Shown here: piece by piece, positions 40,946 to 49,004 of the stretch
Layout: each line of letters opens with the position of its first letter
How positions within the stretch are numbered: position 1 is the first letter of the stretch
Assembly (NCBI GenBank): GCA_030377895.1
Contig: JAUCGB010000013.1
Coordinates: 1 to 57,883, forward strand
DNA length: 57,883 bases
DNA from: Anaerolineales bacterium HSG24
GTDB taxonomy: Bacteria > Chloroflexota > Anaerolineae > 4572-78 > J111
Direction: 5' to 3'
Notes under the pieces: model-generated
Seen by the model: the letters and a program-made list of their open reading frames with translations, nothing else
Databases searched by the model: none
Told to the model about the DNA's origin: nothing
Position numbers and translations under genes: made by a program

Positions 40946-41950
40946 GTGTCAAACATCATCGAAATTTTTTCCCTAACTAAACGGTTTTCAACCTCAACCA
41001 ACTATCGCGCCCTATTTCGCTTAAATCGTGAAGAGAATGTTACCGCAGTGAATGAGGTCAGCCTGCATGTGCGAGACGGCGAGTTATTTGGCTTGCTCGG
41101 CGCGAATGGCGCGGGGAAAACTACCCTCATCAAAATGCTCTGCACACTGATTTTGCCCACCGAGGGGCGAGCCACCATCGCTGGTAAGGATATTGTCAGC
41201 GATGCGGACGCGGTACGAAGACAGATTGGTTTGATTGATACCAACGAGCGCAGTTTTTTTTGGCGACTGACGGGTCGCCAGAATCTGGAATTTTTTGCCG
41301 CACTCTATGGATTGAATCGACCTCAAGCAACGCGCCGAATTGATGAACTGCTAACCTTGGTTAACATGAAACAGCATGCCGACCGTCGCTTTTCGGACTA
41401 CTCAACGGGCATGCGGCAAAAAATGGCGATTGTGCGGGGACTACTCGTCTCACCGCAAGTCATTTTTTTGGATGAGCCGACTCGCAGTCTCGATCCAGTC
41501 AGCGCGTATGATTTGCGTCGCTTTGTGCAAGGGGTACTGGTCGAGCAGATGGGGCGCACCATCGTCCTCGTCACCCATCGACTAGAGGAGGCGGAAAGCA
41601 TGTGCAAACGAGTGGCGATCATGACTCATGGTCGGGTGGTCGCCTGTGGGCCGGTGGCTGAAATCAAGCAAAAAATCAGCGCACGTCAACAATATCAGCT
41701 TCGGGTTTGTAACCTCTCATCGACCACAATAAAACAGCTACAGCACATAACGGGACTGACACAGGTGGAAAGCAACCTCCTAGAAGATGAGACATTTCAG
41801 TTAAACCTGACCATGGTCGATGAGAATGAAAGTTTACCGTTGGTATTTGAAACTCTAGTTAAGGGGGGGGCGCAAGTGCAAGCATGTCAGGCAAAAACCG
41901 TCTCCCTTGAGGATGCGTTCGTAACATTGGTGAAAAACAATGCTCGCTAA
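40946..41950 (+). CDS. ABC transporter ATP-binding protein (ABC-2 / NodI-DrrA type)
   Basis: 334 residues from a GTG start. Walker A is Gly52-Thr60 (GANGAGKTT), Walker B has Asp176-Glu177 (VIFLDEPTRSLDP) and the H-loop is VLVTHRLEEAE. The signature motif is YSTGMRQKMAI instead of LSGGQ, normal for DrrA/NodI-type ATPases. A C-terminal DUF4162-like domain follows (VNLLEDETFQLNLTMVDE region). It powers export through the permease encoded next (11-bp overlap). With a nucleotidyltransferase and envelope genes nearby, a lipid or polysaccharide export role is plausible. Confidence 0.9.
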   Translation: MSNIIEIFSLTKRFSTSTNYRALFRLNREENVTAVNEVSLHVRDGELFGLLGANGAGKTTLIKMLCTLILPTEGRATIAGKDIVSDADAVRRQIGLIDTNERSFFWRLTGRQNLEFFAALYGLNRPQATRRIDELLTLVNMKQHADRRFSDYSTGMRQKMAIVRGLLVSPQVIFLDEPTRSLDPVSAYDLRRFVQGVLVEQMGRTIVLVTHRLEEAESMCKRVAIMTHGRVVACGPVAEIKQKISARQQYQLRVCNLSSTTIKQLQHITGLTQVESNLLEDETFQLNLTMVDENESLPLVFETLVKGGAQVQACQAKTVSLEDAFVTLVKNNAR

Positions 41951-42749
41951 AGCTGGTGCATTTTTACGCCGAGATTTCCAAACCCAGTCCAGTTATCGCC
42001 TCAATTTTTTCATGCAGGTAATTGGGATACTGGTATCAATTTCAATTTTTTATTTTATCTCGCAAATTTTAGGTACAGCAATCAGTCCGTACATGAGCCG
42101 ATATGGAGACATCGACTATTTCCATTTCGCCCTGATGGGTATCGCCTTTTACCCGTTCATTGGTATTAGTGCCAACAGTTTATCCGAATCGATTCATGAA
42201 TATCAACACACTGGCACATTAGAAGTCCTATTTATCAGCCCCACCCCAATTTTGCCACTATTACTGATGTCTACCTTGTGGCGATATTGCTGGGCAACTG
42301 GCGAGACTCTGTTTTATCTGTTGACTGCCGCCTTCCTATTTCAAGCCGATCTCAACTGGATGGGTATTTCTTCGGCCTTTGTGGTAATTTTATTGACTAT
42401 CTTTGCCAACATGGGCTTAGGATTGATTAACGCCAGTTTTGTTTTAGTCACCAAACGCGTTAGCCCTTTGGCTCGACTAACCCGCGTCATCACCAATCTG
42501 TTATCGGGCATTTATTACCCGATTGAGATTTTACCCAACTGGCTTCAGACATTCAGCTACTTTCTGCCCGCCACCTACGCATTTGAAGCCTTACGCCAAA
42601 CGATGTTACAAGGAGCAAAACTCAGCGATATTGGATTATTGCTTCTACCGTTAATCGCTTTCAGCTTGATATTACTTCCTATCGGTCTGATTTCGTTCCA
42701 TTATGCGATCCGTTGGGCCAAAACCGACGGAAGTTTGTCACAATATTAA
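41940..42749 (+). CDS. ABC-2 type permease
   Basis: 269 residues with six membrane helices and the ABC-2 features LEVLFISPTPILPLL and SGIYYPIEILPNWLQTFSYFLPATYAFEALRQ. It forms the membrane channel for the ATPase upstream, with which it overlaps by 11 bp. Substrate unknown; DrrB/NodJ homologues export drugs, lipids or glycans. No solute-binding protein gene is present, consistent with an exporter. Confidence 0.9.
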   Translation: MLAKAGAFLRRDFQTQSSYRLNFFMQVIGILVSISIFYFISQILGTAISPYMSRYGDIDYFHFALMGIAFYPFIGISANSLSESIHEYQHTGTLEVLFISPTPILPLLLMSTLWRYCWATGETLFYLLTAAFLFQADLNWMGISSAFVVILLTIFANMGLGLINASFVLVTKRVSPLARLTRVITNLLSGIYYPIEILPNWLQTFSYFLPATYAFEALRQTMLQGAKLSDIGLLLLPLIAFSLILLPIGLISFHYAIRWAKTDGSLSQY

Positions 42750-42806
42750 AAACGTTGCTAATGAGAGATTTGTAATTGCCGATTATAGATATTTCATTAC
42801 CAATCG

Positions 42807-44093
42807 TTGTTGGTTACCGTAGCCGTGACATTACAACTCAAACAGCTCAACAACTATGAACGAGAACTGTTATCAAAATCATCGCGTCTGATTTTGTGTG
42901 ATATTGCCGCGTCCAATTTAGAGCGTCCGCTCCCCGATGTGGAAGCGGATTGGGAAGAGATATTCCAAGCCACAGGACGAAATGGTTTACTCGGGCTGAC
43001 CTATCGTTATCTTAAATATGGATACAGTCGCGATATTCCTCCATCGGAGTTTCGGCAATCGGTTCAAAAAGCTTACCGTTTAAGCGCGCTCAAGACTGCT
43101 CAAATGTATCGTAAAATTAACCCTGTTTTGAACGAGTTGACAAAATCGGGCATCGAATACCTAGTTGTAAAAGGGCCAATTTTAGGACATTTAGTCTATT
43201 CAGAACCAACGTTGCGTAGCTTTAATGATTTAGACATCGTGGTGCGAGAGCGAGACTGGTCAGCCATGCATCAACAGTTGCTCAAAATCGGATTTATAGC
43301 CGACCATAGCCTGCCCGCTCCGCCACCAAAACTCGCCCCCGGTGATATTATCTACGAGCTTAAATATTGGCACAGAGAGAGCAGATTGTTGGTCGAAGTT
43401 CATTATGATGATCTGCTCAATGCGGGGTTGGCCTCGCGTGATATTGAGGCATTTTGGCAACGAGCCATCACCACCGAGATTGACGGAGTGTCGGTGAAAG
43501 CCCTATCCCTAGAGGATCAGCTGATACATTTGGCTATGCATGCCCATTATCATGGCTATACTCGCCTAAATTGGTTTTCTGACATTGCCCTGTTGATTCA
43601 ACGATACCAAAACAGCCTCGATTGGGATCAATTTTGCCAAACTGTCCATGCTGAAGAGGCTGAGGTCGGGGTTTATTATACCTTCTACTATTTGAGCCTG
43701 ATGATGGGTGTCACCGTTCCAACTGAGGTGTTTGATCAAGTTTGCCCTGATCCATTTCGGCGTTGGTGGCATGACTACTATTTCCCAACCTCTAAAATTA
43801 TCTCTCTCGAGCCGATGTATCGGGCTGATTTCAGTTTTTATTTCACTCCCCTCTTTAAGCGTCTTATCCCCGACCTGCTAGTTATGGGTCGCCGCCGAGA
43901 AAAGTTCCATTATCTAGCTCGGCTCACGTTTCCATCTCGCTCGTGGTTGGCCCATTATTATAAACTACAAGACCCCAAGCAAATTACGCTACATCGAATC
44001 TTGCATCTATTCAAGCTAACATACCATTATTTGAGCGAAGTCGCAAAAAAAACAACTGGTATGCCGCTAGATACAAAAAGAAAATCAAAATGA
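42807..44093 (+). CDS. Nucleotidyltransferase family protein (NTP_transf_5-like)
   Basis: 428 residues in the longest reading; the TTG at 42807 and the GTG at 42825 are both possible starts, and neither has a clear ribosome site. The nucleotidyltransferase core is seen in IEYLVVKGPILGHLVYSEP and SFNDLDIVV, with Asp141 and Asp143 as the metal-binding pair. The C-terminal half is helical (LIHLAMHAHYHGYTRLNWFSDIALLI), typical of this uncharacterised family, often found in polysaccharide clusters. It overlaps the Nudix gene by 4 bp. Substrate unknown. Confidence 0.82.
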   Translation: MLVTVAVTLQLKQLNNYERELLSKSSRLILCDIAASNLERPLPDVEADWEEIFQATGRNGLLGLTYRYLKYGYSRDIPPSEFRQSVQKAYRLSALKTAQMYRKINPVLNELTKSGIEYLVVKGPILGHLVYSEPTLRSFNDLDIVVRERDWSAMHQQLLKIGFIADHSLPAPPPKLAPGDIIYELKYWHRESRLLVEVHYDDLLNAGLASRDIEAFWQRAITTEIDGVSVKALSLEDQLIHLAMHAHYHGYTRLNWFSDIALLIQRYQNSLDWDQFCQTVHAEEAEVGVYYTFYYLSLMMGVTVPTEVFDQVCPDPFRRWWHDYYFPTSKIISLEPMYRADFSFYFTPLFKRLIPDLLVMGRRREKFHYLARLTFPSRSWLAHYYKLQDPKQITLHRILHLFKLTYHYLSEVAKKTTGMPLDTKRKSK

Positions 44094-44527
44094 CCTCTCA
44101 AGGAACAAAAAATATGTATGTGTATGATGAATCATCCTTTAATCAATCAGCCGTCATCCCCTACCGTATCACCAAAGGAAAGGTAAAAATATTGCTTGTT
44201 ACCAACTATAAAGGCAGTCGCTGGATTATTCCCAAAGGAATTATAGAGCCAGACCTGACGGCTGCTACCTCAGCCGCAAAAGAGGCCGAAGAAGAGGCGG
44301 GCGTTACTGGAACGATCAGCAAAAACTCTATCGGTCGGTATAGCTATAAAAAATGGGGGGGCGTATGTAAAGTGCAAGTGTTTTTGTTACGAGTGGAAAA
44401 AATTTTGGATGAATGGGAAGAGGATTATCGAGAGCGCGAATGGGTCAGTGTTAAAGAAGCGACTCAACGGGTACGCGAAGAAAAACTGAAATCTCTAATC
44501 TGGGATGTGCCGGATTTAATTTTATGA
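44090..44527 (+). CDS. Nudix hydrolase
   Basis: 145 residues. The Nudix box is IPKGIIEPDLTAATSAAKEA with the helix KEAEEEAGV, in which Lys replaces the usual Arg and the first Glu of the box is displaced. This variant is seen in DIPP-like Nudix proteins. The glutamates EAEEEAG should still bind Mg2+. It cleaves a nucleoside diphosphate linked to another moiety, with substrate unknown. ATGA overlap with the nucleotidyltransferase gene suggests linked expression. Confidence 0.88.
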   Translation: MTSQGTKNMYVYDESSFNQSAVIPYRITKGKVKILLVTNYKGSRWIIPKGIIEPDLTAATSAAKEAEEEAGVTGTISKNSIGRYSYKKWGGVCKVQVFLLRVEKILDEWEEDYREREWVSVKEATQRVREEKLKSLIWDVPDLIL

Positions 44528-44570
44528 GACTTTCAGTTCACAGAAGTAATCATTCAGAGATAGGACGTTA

Positions 44571-44600
44571 CTTACCCGCAAGTTTGGAACTTGCGGGTAG
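44571..44600. repeat. CTTACCCGCAAG hairpin
   Basis: TTACCCGCAAGTTT / GAACTTGCGGGTAG, sister of 12459-12487. It follows the Nudix stop by 44 bp and may terminate transcription. Nearby ATGTGCAGGACTACCC (44609-44624) is the terminal word of the 872-961 repeat family. Confidence 0.65.
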
Positions 44601-44668
44601 GTGATCACTACATGTGCAGGACTACCCAGAGATAAGACTACCCTAAATTAATCTTGGCTAAACGTTTG

Positions 44669-44734
44669 TAAATATTCAGCGAACTCGCCAGAAAGAATAT
44701 CAGAAACCCGATTTCTCAAAAAAATCGGGTTTCT
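44669..44734 (-). terminator. Hairpin repeat, inverted copy of 2635-2702
   Basis: GTAAATATTCAGCGAACTCG and CCAGAAAGAA, then a 13-bp stem (AGAAACCCGATTT / AAATCGGGTTTCT). It is the inverted counterpart of the terminator-bearing repeat at 2635-2702. Here the stem ends in TTTCT, so any terminator action is weaker. Confidence 0.6.
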
Positions 44735-44790
44735 AGGCTACTTTACTGAACTTTTACCTGAATATCACCGCTTAAACGGGAGGAAGAATC

Positions 44791-46554
44791 ATGAAACAAT
44801 TAAGCTCTATCTATTATCGAAATATGGTATTTATGATGATTTTGTTAGCCGCCATGCTTGCCGGAACCGCACAGGCGCAGGAGGCGAATATTTGCGCTAC
44901 TGTCTCGGAGATACCGCAGGCTGAGTGTGAGGCACTCGTCATGTTATACGAAAATACCAGCAGTTCCGGGTGGACAGAACGAGCCAACTGGCTACTCGGC
45001 ACCAATCCATGCGAATGGCATGGCGTAACCTGTCAAGATGAGCAAGTGACCATGCTGGCTTTGAGTAGCAACGATTTAGCGGGTCAGATTCCGGCTGAAA
45101 TCGGCAATTTATCAGCCTTGAAGGTGTTAGATTTAGCCGACAACAACCTAACCGGCGAAATTCCGGCAGAGATTGGGCAGTTGAGCCAACTGAAATGGCT
45201 CTACCTGAATGACAATGATTTAAGTGGGCGACTCCCCTCTACCGTACAAAAACTCGATAAACTGGAAATTTTGTGGCTCTATAACACCAACGTATGTGTC
45301 TCAAATGAGGCTGATGTGACCGCATGGTTGAGCGATTTGCCCAACCTGCAACTGAGTAGTAGCTGTATGTCCGAAAAAATCGCCGATTCTCCGTCCATCA
45401 CAGAAAAGGTGGTCACACAGATTGAATGTGCCGAAATCAGCGCGGCCACCGAACTGTCTGAGCTAGAGTGTCAGGCGTTGCTGATGCTATATAGCAACAC
45501 CGACGGAGCGAACTGGAGCAATAACGAAAATTGGACGCAGACCGACGACCCATGCGGCTGGCACGGTGTGACCTGCGAGGATGATCAAGTGACCAAGCTA
45601 GAGCTAAACGGCAACAACCTCAGCGGGGATATTCCGGCAGAACTGGGCGACCTATCGACCCTGACTGAGCTACAATTGGCTGACAATCAACTCAGCGGGC
45701 GGATTCCGCCAGAGTTAGGGCAGTTGGAGCAGCTTACCAAACTCGGCCTGAGCAACAATCCACTCGAAGGCCCTGTCCCCGGCAACTTGATCAACCTTCC
45801 ATTAGAAGAGTTTGGCCTCGCCAACACCAACATGTGTCAACCAAAAAACAGCACCTTTGGGGCTTGGTTCGACAAAATTGAAGGGTTAGTCAGCAATATC
45901 CCCAGTTGTGATCAAGTCGATCTGTCGATGGCCGATCAGTTGGTCCTGCCCGATGCACCAAGCGCTGATGATGAAGTCAAGGCTGACGAAACCGTCGATA
46001 GTCAAGCCACAGACGAAGCCGCCGATGAAACTGTTGATGAAAGTACCGATAGTGACACCACAGAAACCGATTCAGATGAAACGTCAGAGACCAACGTATC
46101 TGAGAATTCTGATAATACGGCTGATATGACTGAAACTATCACTAAAGCCATCTCTGAAACTACCGAAACGGGAGATACGGCCGAGGCTGATGACGCGGAT
46201 AATTCTGACGATACGGCTGATATGACCACCACTGAAGCCATCTCTGAAACTATCTCTGATACTATCACTGAAGCCATCTCTGATACTATCTCTGAAGTCA
46301 TCTCTGATACTATCTCTGATACCGCTACATTTGAGGCCACTGATGATCCGGTTGATAGTAGTGAGTCTGATGCTCCATCCGCCACGACAACCAACGATGA
46401 CGCGACCGCCTTTAATCCTGCGGTTGACCAAAACATGCCCGAAAGTGGCTCAGTGTCACCTTTCGCAGGAAGAGCATGGATCATCTTGGCCGGGGTCAGC
46501 TTGATATTATTGTTAGGATTAGGCACAATCCTCAATCTGAGATCGAAGTCGTAA
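44791..46554 (+). CDS. Secreted, membrane-anchored leucine-rich-repeat protein
   Basis: 587 residues. A signal peptide (cut after Ala29, GTAQA) is followed by two modules. Each opens with a plant-type LRR cap (ALVMLYENT, then WLLGTNPCEWHGVTC and its twin DDPCGWHGVTC) and has about three LxxNxLxGxIPxELGxL repeats. A ~170-residue acidic Asp/Glu/Thr/Ser linker contains imperfect ISDT/ISET/ISEA units coded by 12-bp repeats (46220-46325). A final helix (AWIILAGVSLILLLGLGTIL) with RSKS anchors it in the membrane. LRRs bind ligands or surfaces; the ligand is unknown. AAACGGGAGGAAG is the ribosome site. The 4-bp gap to the next gene suggests a shared transcript. Confidence 0.88.
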   Translation: MKQLSSIYYRNMVFMMILLAAMLAGTAQAQEANICATVSEIPQAECEALVMLYENTSSSGWTERANWLLGTNPCEWHGVTCQDEQVTMLALSSNDLAGQIPAEIGNLSALKVLDLADNNLTGEIPAEIGQLSQLKWLYLNDNDLSGRLPSTVQKLDKLEILWLYNTNVCVSNEADVTAWLSDLPNLQLSSSCMSEKIADSPSITEKVVTQIECAEISAATELSELECQALLMLYSNTDGANWSNNENWTQTDDPCGWHGVTCEDDQVTKLELNGNNLSGDIPAELGDLSTLTELQLADNQLSGRIPPELGQLEQLTKLGLSNNPLEGPVPGNLINLPLEEFGLANTNMCQPKNSTFGAWFDKIEGLVSNIPSCDQVDLSMADQLVLPDAPSADDEVKADETVDSQATDEAADETVDESTDSDTTETDSDETSETNVSENSDNTADMTETITKAISETTETGDTAEADDADNSDDTADMTTTEAISETISDTITEAISDTISEVISDTISDTATFEATDDPVDSSESDAPSATTTNDDATAFNPAVDQNMPESGSVSPFAGRAWIILAGVSLILLLGLGTILNLRSKS

Positions 46555-46558
46555 CCAG

Positions 46559-47395
46559 ATGAAAATTGCCATTTTAGCCGACGTTCATGCCAATCTTATC
46601 GGCCTGCAAACCGTAGCCGACCACATCGGGCAGTGGCGACCCGATTTTGTGGCTGTCGCGGGAGACACCGTTAATCGTGGCCCACGTCCCCGTCAATGTT
46701 TAGAGTTCGTTCTCGACAAGGTTGTCCAGCAGGATTGGCGAGTCATCATCGGCAACCATGAAGAGTATGTGATTGCCCGAAACAAACCGGATGATCCAAA
46801 AACTGGTCTCAGATATGAGCTTTTTCAGGCTACCTATTGGACATGCGAACAACTGAACCATAATGTCGCGCCGTTAGAGGCCATGCCCTACACCACCAGT
46901 CTGCACGGCCCAGACGATAGCGAGGTTCGCATCGTGCATGGCTCCATGTTAGGCACTCGGAGTGGGCTGTTTCCGTGGACAACCGAGGCTGAGATTCGAA
47001 AGCGAATCAGCCCGCCGCCGCCGGTGATCTGTGTAGGGCATACCCATCGCCCCTTTGTCAAGCAGATTGACGACACCTTGATAGTCAATGCTGGCTCGGC
47101 TGGACTGTCTTTTGACCATGACCGCCGGATTGGATATGCTCAGTTAACTTGGCAACATGGCCGTTGGCAGGCCCGCATCATTCGCATGGATTACGACTAT
47201 CACGCCGCCGAGCAGGATTTTTACGATTCTGGCTATTGGCCCAACGGCGGGTCATTGGTCAAGTTGGTACTGAACGAACTACACGATGCCGACTCCCGTC
47301 TAGCCAGTTGGTCGGGTCAGTACGAGAAGCAGATTTTGGCCGGGGAAATTAGCATGACCGAATCGGTAGATCGGTTTTTGCGAGGGCTACAATAG
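46559..47395 (+). CDS. Calcineurin-like metallophosphoesterase
   Basis: 278 residues. All five metallophosphatase motifs are visible: Asp8-x-His10 (LADVHAN), Asp36 in GDTVNRGP, GNHE (Asn66-His67), IVHGS and GHTH (His161, His163). YfcE/ApaH-like two-metal site; the substrate could be a phosphodiester or a nucleotide. Cytoplasmic. It begins 4 bp after the LRR gene. The C-terminal ~70 residues are outside the core and helical. Confidence 0.88.
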   Translation: MKIAILADVHANLIGLQTVADHIGQWRPDFVAVAGDTVNRGPRPRQCLEFVLDKVVQQDWRVIIGNHEEYVIARNKPDDPKTGLRYELFQATYWTCEQLNHNVAPLEAMPYTTSLHGPDDSEVRIVHGSMLGTRSGLFPWTTEAEIRKRISPPPPVICVGHTHRPFVKQIDDTLIVNAGSAGLSFDHDRRIGYAQLTWQHGRWQARIIRMDYDYHAAEQDFYDSGYWPNGGSLVKLVLNELHDADSRLASWSGQYEKQILAGEISMTESVDRFLRGLQ

Positions 47396-47423
47396 AATAT
47401 GGGGAACAACCCTAAAGGTAAAC

Positions 47424-49004
47424 ATGCATATAAATGTCGTTCTCTCGTTGCAAGAAAATTCCAAAATTGGCATTACCTCATCTTCTGAATTTGCTTCTGA
47501 AGGTGGTATGCCTACATTTGATAGTATTCCATTTAAGGTTGAACCCGGTAAGCAACCAAGTCTTAATACTTTTGTTGTTGTGTTACGACACGAGGATGAC
47601 TCGGTCGCTCATTATGGACGTATTATTTCAGGTAATGAATGGAATCGTCGTGCTAATCCTGCGGGTATGCAAAAAGCATCTGCTTATGGTATGGCACGTA
47701 CAGATATCCGGACTTCAGAAATATCACCTGAAATATTACGGGTGATGCAGATAGAGATATTGGGTGAAATTCATGTCGGTGTAGGTGATAATGAAAATGG
47801 ACTAAAATTCTCCGAGCCGATTCAGCTACCTCATACGGGACAACCTGTTTATGAACTTCCGGCTCAAATCATTCCGCTATTATTAGATGTACCAGATTAT
47901 CAATATGATAGAAGTGAAGGTGTACATTTAGGTGATATAGAATCTGGGGGGCAACGTGTACCATTTTTACTGCCTAATGATGCCATAGCTAGACATATTG
48001 CTATTTTGGGTAAAACAGGTGTAGGGAAAAGTTATGCGGCTGGAGTATTGATGGAAGAACTATATGAAAAAAATATTCCCATGCTTTCTTTTGATGTTTT
48101 AGGGGATACTGAACAAACGGCTAAGGATTTGAAAGGGGTACATATAATTGCAGGTGATAATGACTTTAAAATTCCTTATTCAATTGTTGGTCTACAGGAG
48201 TTTCTTGCATTTATTCCCAATTTAACCTCAGATCAACGGGATTTAATTGCATCTGCTTACGGAATGATGTTTGATAAAGCCATACAACAATTAGAAGATG
48301 GCAAAAAATTAAATGTTCCATTTAGTGATTTAACGAAAGCTGTCAAAAATATAGGTAAGAAAATTAGCTCAAAGGCCACTGATAATGCCGTAAATCGTGT
48401 GACTACTGCTTATAATAGAAGCAATTTGCTAACTGACCAACCAATTAGATGGCCTAGAATGATAGCAGATAATCCTCTTTTGAATATCTATGTAGGCCAC
48501 CTTGGACAAGAAAAACGTAATTTGGCTGTAGGCGCGGCGGCTAGAATCTTGCAGTTATTGCGCCGTCGTAATCTTGTTCCTCCGATTGTACTAATCATTG
48601 ATGAGGCGCACTTATTTCTACCAAGTGGTCGTGATTTACCATCTTCTACTATTGTTTTACGCGAAATGATTCGTACTGCTCGTCATGATGCAATGGGTGT
48701 TGTTTTACTAACCCAAAGCCCATCTTCTATGGATAAACAAATTTTACTTACTTGTAATACTCGTGTATTATTTGCACTTGACCCTGATGATTTGCGTGTT
48801 GTTTCAGGCCAACTTGGTGATTTACCAGAAGAAACAATTAAACGAATTCCACGTTTGGCAAGAGGAACATCAGTTATTTCATCTGGTATGGATATTATGA
48901 GGCACCCTGTTATAGTTCGTATTCGTGAACGTAAAATTACTTCCCATAAAGCGGAAACTCCAGATTTAATGAAGGCGGTGAAAGCATGGCGAAACCAGAA
49001 TTAG
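47424..49004 (+). CDS. herA: HerA-type hexameric DNA translocase ATPase
   Basis: 526 residues. Residues ~1-130 fit the HAS-barrel of HerA. Walker A is Gly196-Ser203 (GKTGVGKS); Walker B is VLIIDEAHLFLPS with Asp393-Glu394; ATARHDAMG- and LTQSPSSMD-like segments carry the sensor and arginine-finger regions. HerA forms a hexamer on DNA and works with the NurA nuclease in archaea and with varied nucleases in bacterial defence modules. It overlaps the NurA-like gene by 19 bp. The sequence is clearly more AT-rich than the upstream phosphoesterase, with frequent AAA/ATT/TTA codons. ACCCTAAAGGT just upstream (47409-47419) resembles half of the palindrome at 6601. Confidence 0.88.
   Translation: MHINVVLSLQENSKIGITSSSEFASEGGMPTFDSIPFKVEPGKQPSLNTFVVVLRHEDDSVAHYGRIISGNEWNRRANPAGMQKASAYGMARTDIRTSEISPEILRVMQIEILGEIHVGVGDNENGLKFSEPIQLPHTGQPVYELPAQIIPLLLDVPDYQYDRSEGVHLGDIESGGQRVPFLLPNDAIARHIAILGKTGVGKSYAAGVLMEELYEKNIPMLSFDVLGDTEQTAKDLKGVHIIAGDNDFKIPYSIVGLQEFLAFIPNLTSDQRDLIASAYGMMFDKAIQQLEDGKKLNVPFSDLTKAVKNIGKKISSKATDNAVNRVTTAYNRSNLLTDQPIRWPRMIADNPLLNIYVGHLGQEKRNLAVGAAARILQLLRRRNLVPPIVLIIDEAHLFLPSGRDLPSSTIVLREMIRTARHDAMGVVLLTQSPSSMDKQILLTCNTRVLFALDPDDLRVVSGQLGDLPEETIKRIPRLARGTSVISSGMDIMRHPVIVRIRERKITSHKAETPDLMKAVKAWRNQN

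Noticed and set aside
46220..46325. Integrated satellite or phage repeat
   Set aside because: The 12-bp repeats keep the reading frame of the LRR protein and code for a plausible disordered linker.
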